A stretch of DNA of 16,773 nucleotides, from assembly GCA_905209765.1 (NCBI GenBank), contig CAJLUE010000037.1:1-16773 (forward strand), written 5' to 3'. Source of the DNA: an uncultured Collinsella sp. (GTDB lineage: Bacteria > Actinomycetota > Coriobacteriia > Coriobacteriales > Coriobacteriaceae). The stretch's first letter is position 1, and each line of letters opens with the position of its first letter. The translations under genes and the position numbers were made by a program. A model generated the notes under the pieces. The model was given only the letters and a program-made list of their open reading frames with translations, searched no databases and was not told where the DNA came from. Below are positions 13,244 to 16,773 of the stretch, one piece after another.

Positions 13244-14509
13244 CTAGGCGGTCGGTGCGTTCCTAAACGTGTAGTTGCCCGGAGAGCGCACATTGATATA
13301 GGTCACGCCCTCTACCTGCGAAAGCAGCTTGGTCACGATGCGTTCTTTCTTGGCGATATCGTCCGAATCGCCCAGCGACACCTCAACGCCGTTGTCGAGA
13401 TTTGCCGAGATAGCCTCAACGGAAGGTGTGGAAATATCCTTCACCTGGTCCAAGAACTCGCTCGAAAAACCGCGTGCGTAATCCAGGCCGGCCTTGACGG
13501 CCTTGGAGCTCACCGCCCGACCCGAAACCGGTGCGACATCGGCCGAGACGTCAGTCAACAGCACGGCGCCGTAGTGCTTGGCAAGCGCCAGGGCCGCATC
13601 GATGCCGGTCAGGGTGTTGGCACCCTCCCCCGATGTAATGACGTTCCCCTGGTCGTCCACCTCGACAGACGTCGACAGCGGAGCGATCCAGGTGTCATCG
13701 TCTCCGATAGCCCAGGCAAGGTCGTCGGAGCTGATATACGCAATGGCGGTAACTTTACGCTCCGTCGGCGTGATGATAAGCGTATGGGGAAACTGGCGCT
13801 GGACATCCACGCCCGAGACCCATGGGTTTTGCTTGAGGCCCTCGGTGATCTGATCGGGATCCACGTTAAAGAGCGACGTGTTCTCGGGAAGACTGATGAG
13901 CTGCATGGCGTCGTGCTTGGTCACATGCTCGCTGCCATGAATCTGAATATCGGTGGCGGAGAACAGGCCAGAGTTGATGACGACGATGGCAATAATGGCA
14001 AGTACGGCCACGGCTGCCAGGATGCCGCCCGCGATCTTGCCCTTACCCTTCATGGCAGAAGCGGCGTCGGTCGCCTTACCTGCCATGGCACCGAGCGATG
14101 ACAGAGGATTGATGCCCTTTTTTGCCGAAGACGCCTTGGCGGCGGGTACCGATGTCAGTGAACGCGGCTTAGTGCCAGCCAACGTACGGCTGGCATGCGG
14201 CGCACGAGCTCCCAGCGAAGGCTTGGGCGTCGCCATGGATCGGGAGGTCTTGGTGCCCATCGCCGGCTTGGGCGTCACCGAAGGACGCGGAGCCGGACGA
14301 CTCGTCTTTTTAGAAGCGGGGCGTCCCCCCAGCTGAGAGCCGACGACCGGGCGCTTGGCAGGACGGACGGACCCAACAGACTTGGAGGGCAAGGCGGGCT
14401 TATGTTGAGACTGGGCAGGTGCGCCGGAACGCCCTCCGGCGCGGCGGAAGGTTGGTTTCGATGCTCTAGAAGCCGAGGAATTTAACTTCCGGTCTGAGCT
14501 CGATGCCAT
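13244..14509 (-). CDS. ftsQ: FtsQ-type cell division protein with long disordered N-terminus (421 aa)
   Basis: FtsQ/DivIB is a bitopic membrane protein of the divisome. One membrane helix lies at about 159-179 (IAGGILAAVAVLAIIAIVVI). The POTRA domain follows at about 183-252 (LFSATDIQIHGSEHVTKHD and NPWVSGVDVQRQFPHTLIITPTERK). The rest of the beta domain runs to the end, with YINVRSPGNYTFR near the C-terminus. The cytoplasmic N-terminus of about 158 residues is very long and almost entirely Ser/Ala/Pro/Lys/Arg, with repeated TPKP/RPAP-like units, so it is basic and disordered. The ATG at 14509 is preceded by GGGAGG and overlaps the murB end by 44 nt; no other start with a ribosome site is seen. 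No ftsA lies between it and ftsZ, as in Actinobacteria. Confidence 0.92.
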   Translation of the reverse strand: MASSSDRKLNSSASRASKPTFRRAGGRSGAPAQSQHKPALPSKSVGSVRPAKRPVVGSQLGGRPASKKTSRPAPRPSVTPKPAMGTKTSRSMATPKPSLGARAPHASRTLAGTKPRSLTSVPAAKASSAKKGINPLSSLGAMAGKATDAASAMKGKGKIAGGILAAVAVLAIIAIVVINSGLFSATDIQIHGSEHVTKHDAMQLISLPENTSLFNVDPDQITEGLKQNPWVSGVDVQRQFPHTLIITPTERKVTAIAYISSDDLAWAIGDDDTWIAPLSTSVEVDDQGNVITSGEGANTLTGIDAALALAKHYGAVLLTDVSADVAPVSGRAVSSKAVKAGLDYARGFSSEFLDQVKDISTPSVEAISANLDNGVEVSLGDSDDIAKKERIVTKLLSQVEGVTYINVRSPGNYTFRNAPTA

Positions 14510-15377
14510 ACGCCTCCCTCACCTTTCCGTGCACATGCCTGATAACCGCGGCCACGTCATCGGCCGAGGCGGTTCCGTTATTAACGATAAAATTAGCGTG
14601 TACGGGCGAAACTTCCGCACCGCCAACCGAAAAACCCTTTAATCCACAATCCTCAATCAACTTGCCCACGCTTGCGTCGGGCGGGTTGCGAAAGACCGAT
14701 CCGCAGGATGCACGACCCATGGGCTGCGTGCGCTTGCGGCGCGTCAGGTACCGCTCCATACGCTCGCGAATGTCTGCCTTGGGCGCGGGTTTGAGCTTGA
14801 GCACGCACTCGAGAATGATCTCGTTACGCGGCAGGCTGCACTCGCGATACCCCCAAGCGATGTCGGACCCTGCATAGTGCTTAATGCCAGACGCCGGATC
14901 AAACGTGACCACGTCCTCGATAAGGGAGCCGATCCACTCGGTCCGCGTGCCTGCGTTCATGGACACAGCGCCGCCGACCGAACCGGGAATACCGACCGCG
15001 AACTCAAGGCCCGAAAGCCCGCGCGACAAGGCGTCGTTGACCAAACGCGCGAACATCACGCCCGCACCAACGGTCAGCGTGCAGCCATCCTCGGCAACAA
15101 GCGTGCGCTGAAACTCACGTCCCAGCGAAATGACGGCGCCGCGATAACCGGCATCGGCAACCAACAGGTTGGACCCCTTACCGATAATGACCCACGGCAC
15201 CTGCTCGCGGTCAAGCACCGCCACGGCGCGACGCAGGGCATGGTAGCTATGGCACGTCACAAAGAGGTCGGCCTTGCCGCCGATACGATAGCTTGTATGG
15301 CGTGCAAGACGTTCGTCCTCGACCACGTCCGTGTCGATCATGCCCGAAAGCGCCATGACGGCGTTAAACAGACCCAT
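14466..15377 (-). CDS. murB: UDP-N-acetylenolpyruvoylglucosamine reductase MurB (303 aa)
   Basis: MurB is a cytoplasmic FAD enzyme that reduces UDP-GlcNAc-enolpyruvate to UDP-MurNAc with NADPH. FAD-binding motifs are HTSYRIGGKAD (27-37), IIGKGSNLLVAD (64-75) and GIPGSVGGAVSMNAG (129-143). Substrate and catalytic residues are in AWGYRECS (174-181) and SCGSVFRNP (224-232, Ser227 as proton donor), followed by SPVHANFIVN (257-266). The length is normal. The ATG at 15377 lies 5 nt after the murC stop and has no clear Shine-Dalgarno, so translation probably continues from murC. Its 3' end overlaps ftsQ. Confidence 0.97.
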   Translation of the reverse strand: MGLFNAVMALSGMIDTDVVEDERLARHTSYRIGGKADLFVTCHSYHALRRAVAVLDREQVPWVIIGKGSNLLVADAGYRGAVISLGREFQRTLVAEDGCTLTVGAGVMFARLVNDALSRGLSGLEFAVGIPGSVGGAVSMNAGTRTEWIGSLIEDVVTFDPASGIKHYAGSDIAWGYRECSLPRNEIILECVLKLKPAPKADIRERMERYLTRRKRTQPMGRASCGSVFRNPPDASVGKLIEDCGLKGFSVGGAEVSPVHANFIVNNGTASADDVAAVIRHVHGKVREAYGIELRPEVKFLGF

Positions 15378-15382
15378 AGAGG

Positions 15383-16773
15383 TTAAGCGTCTTTCTTGGC
15401 AGTCAGATACTCGATGAACTCGGGGCCGACGGTCGTAACGTCACCGGCACCCATGGTGAGCAGCAAGTCGCCCTCGCCCACGAGCTTCTCAAGCTCCTGG
15501 TTGAGCTCAAGACGGCTGGAGCAGTACACGACCTCCTTGCCGGGGTGCTTGGCGCGAACGGTATCTGCGAGCATCTTGGAGGTAACGCCCGGAATCGGCA
15601 TCTCGCCGGCGGAGAACACATCGATCAGCAGCAGCTTATCGGCGTTGGCAAAGGCATCGGCAAAGTCATCGCACAGAGCCTGCAGGCGCGAATAGCGGTG
15701 CGGCTGGAACACGACATCGACATGTTTGTAGCCCAGCGAAGAGGCAGCAGCGAGCGTCGCCTTGATCTCGGTGGGATGATGGCCGTAATCGTCAACCACC
15801 GTGATGCCGTCGATATCGCCCACGTGGGTAAAGCGACGGCGGACGCCCTCAAAACTCGAAAGTGCCTTAGCGGCGGCGTCGATATCGAGACCCAGGACAT
15901 GGGCGACGGTCAAGACGGCCGTGGCGTTGAGCATGTTGTGACGACCGGGGTTGCTCTTAATCTCGACAGCGTGCTCGGTGCTGTCCTCAAAGCGAACGAT
16001 AAAGTCGCTCTGGATGCCCTTGACATCCGGATGTACGCAGACGATGTCGTTGTTCTCGGCAAAGCCATAGGAAAGCACATGACGGCCCGTCGACTTGGCG
16101 AGCTCGACCAGATGCGGATCCTCGCCGCAAACGATGACGGTGCCGTCCTCGCCCACCAGCCCCATAAACTTAGCAAAGGTGGCCTCGATCTCCTCGATGC
16201 CCGAGTAGTGATCGAGATGGTCGGCCTCGACGTTGGTCACGATGACCACGTTGGGGTTCAGGAACAGGAACGAGCTGTCGGACTCGTCGGCCTCGGCGAC
16301 AAAGTAGTCACCCGAGCCGTTCTTGCCGTTGGTGTCGTAGCCCTCGACGATGCCGCCGATTAAAAAGCTGGGGTCCAGACCCATGCGATCGAGCATCGTA
16401 GCGCACATCGAAGACGTCGTGGTCTTGCCGTGCGTGCCGGCAACGGCGACGGTGGTGTAGCCGTGGCCCAGAGCCGAGAGCATCTTGGCACGGGGCCACA
16501 CGGGAATACCGAGCTCGCGGGCACGCACGAGCTCGGGGTTGGACTCGGGAATAGCGGTGGAGACCACAACCACGTCGGGCTTGACCTCGTCGATCGTCGC
16601 AGCCTCGTGGCCCACGTGGACCTTCACGCCGGCGCGGGTAAGCTGGCGAATATAGCGCGACGTCTTAAGGTCGGAACCGGTAACGGTATAACCGCGCTCG
16701 TGCAGGACGAGAGCGATACCGCTCATGCCGGCGCCGCCGATACCGATAAAGTGGGCGCTCTTGAACTCGGGCG
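15383..16773 (-). CDS. murC: UDP-N-acetylmuramate-L-alanine ligase MurC (5' end outside window)
   Basis: MurC is the cytoplasmic ATP-dependent ligase adding L-Ala to UDP-MurNAc. The frame runs off the right edge. The last visible codons before the first internal ATG read PEFKSAHFIGIGGAGMSGIA, the classic MurC N-terminal Rossmann motif, so only about 10 residues are probably missing and the ATG at 16726 is not the true start. The ATP loop is AVAGTHGKTTTSSM. The Mur ligase central motif is EADESDSSF, with TNVEADHLDHY after it; GRHNMLNATAV, RRFTHVGDIDGITVVDDYGHHPTEI and FQPHRYSR follow. The length fits the family (about 460). Confidence 0.97.
   Translation of the reverse strand, partial: PEFKSAHFIGIGGAGMSGIALVLHERGYTVTGSDLKTSRYIRQLTRAGVKVHVGHEAATIDEVKPDVVVVSTAIPESNPELVRARELGIPVWPRAKMLSALGHGYTTVAVAGTHGKTTTSSMCATMLDRMGLDPSFLIGGIVEGYDTNGKNGSGDYFVAEADESDSSFLFLNPNVVIVTNVEADHLDHYSGIEEIEATFAKFMGLVGEDGTVIVCGEDPHLVELAKSTGRHVLSYGFAENNDIVCVHPDVKGIQSDFIVRFEDSTEHAVEIKSNPGRHNMLNATAVLTVAHVLGLDIDAAAKALSSFEGVRRRFTHVGDIDGITVVDDYGHHPTEIKATLAAASSLGYKHVDVVFQPHRYSRLQALCDDFADAFANADKLLLIDVFSAGEMPIPGVTSKMLADTVRAKHPGKEVVYCSSRLELNQELEKLVGEGDLLLTMGAGDVTTVGPEFIEYLTAKKDA

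Overview
The window looks like chromosomal DNA from a high-G+C Gram-positive bacterium of the Actinomycetota, most likely a Coriobacteriia member such as Collinsella. This is inferred from the high-G+C, C/G-ending codon use, the murC-murB-ftsQ-ftsZ order with no ftsA, and the sepF-yggT-divIVA tail. No database search was possible, so the genus is a guess.

Layout. Positions 1-778 (minus strand) hold the 5' part of a Bax inhibitor-1/YccA-like membrane protein gene and a small unrecognised gene. Positions 1029-2769 (plus) encode a Pit-type phosphate permease and its PhoU-like DUF47 partner. Positions 2770-3063 contain no gene but are highly structured: a near-perfect 28-bp inverted repeat, then a T/G-rich tract with 11-bp repeats and four phased GGG runs. 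A nitroreductase-family gene (plus) follows, and converging terminators close both strands at 3640-3733. From 3759 to the right edge every gene is on the minus strand. In transcription order they are murC (cut by the edge), murB, ftsQ, ftsZ, pgeF, pstS, pstC, pstA, pstB, phoU, yggS, sepF, yggT and divIVA.

How the genes fit together. murC/murB make peptidoglycan precursor. FtsQ, FtsZ, SepF, YggT and DivIVA are division and pole/septum proteins. PgeF and YggS are the metabolic 'ylm' genes that commonly sit between ftsZ and sepF in Gram-positive bacteria. The main surprise is that a complete high-affinity phosphate system (pstSCAB-phoU) lies inside that cluster, between pgeF and yggS. pgeF and pstS overlap as ATGA, so the first phosphate gene appears translationally coupled to a phosphorolytic enzyme. 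Upstream of pgeF are three 7-bp direct repeats with 11-bp phasing, ending over a possible -35 position. This resembles the layout of PhoB/OmpR-type operators. With Pit-DUF47 nearby, the window has two phosphate uptake systems and two PhoU-like proteins within about 10 kb, bordering the division genes.

Other points of note are: yggT has no normal start codon next to its Shine-Dalgarno sequence and shares a frame with sepF; a 3-codon minigene with a perfect 10-nt anti-Shine-Dalgarno match precedes pit; codon usage shifts within the nitroreductase gene; and PhoU has an acidic C-terminal extension and altered metal motifs.
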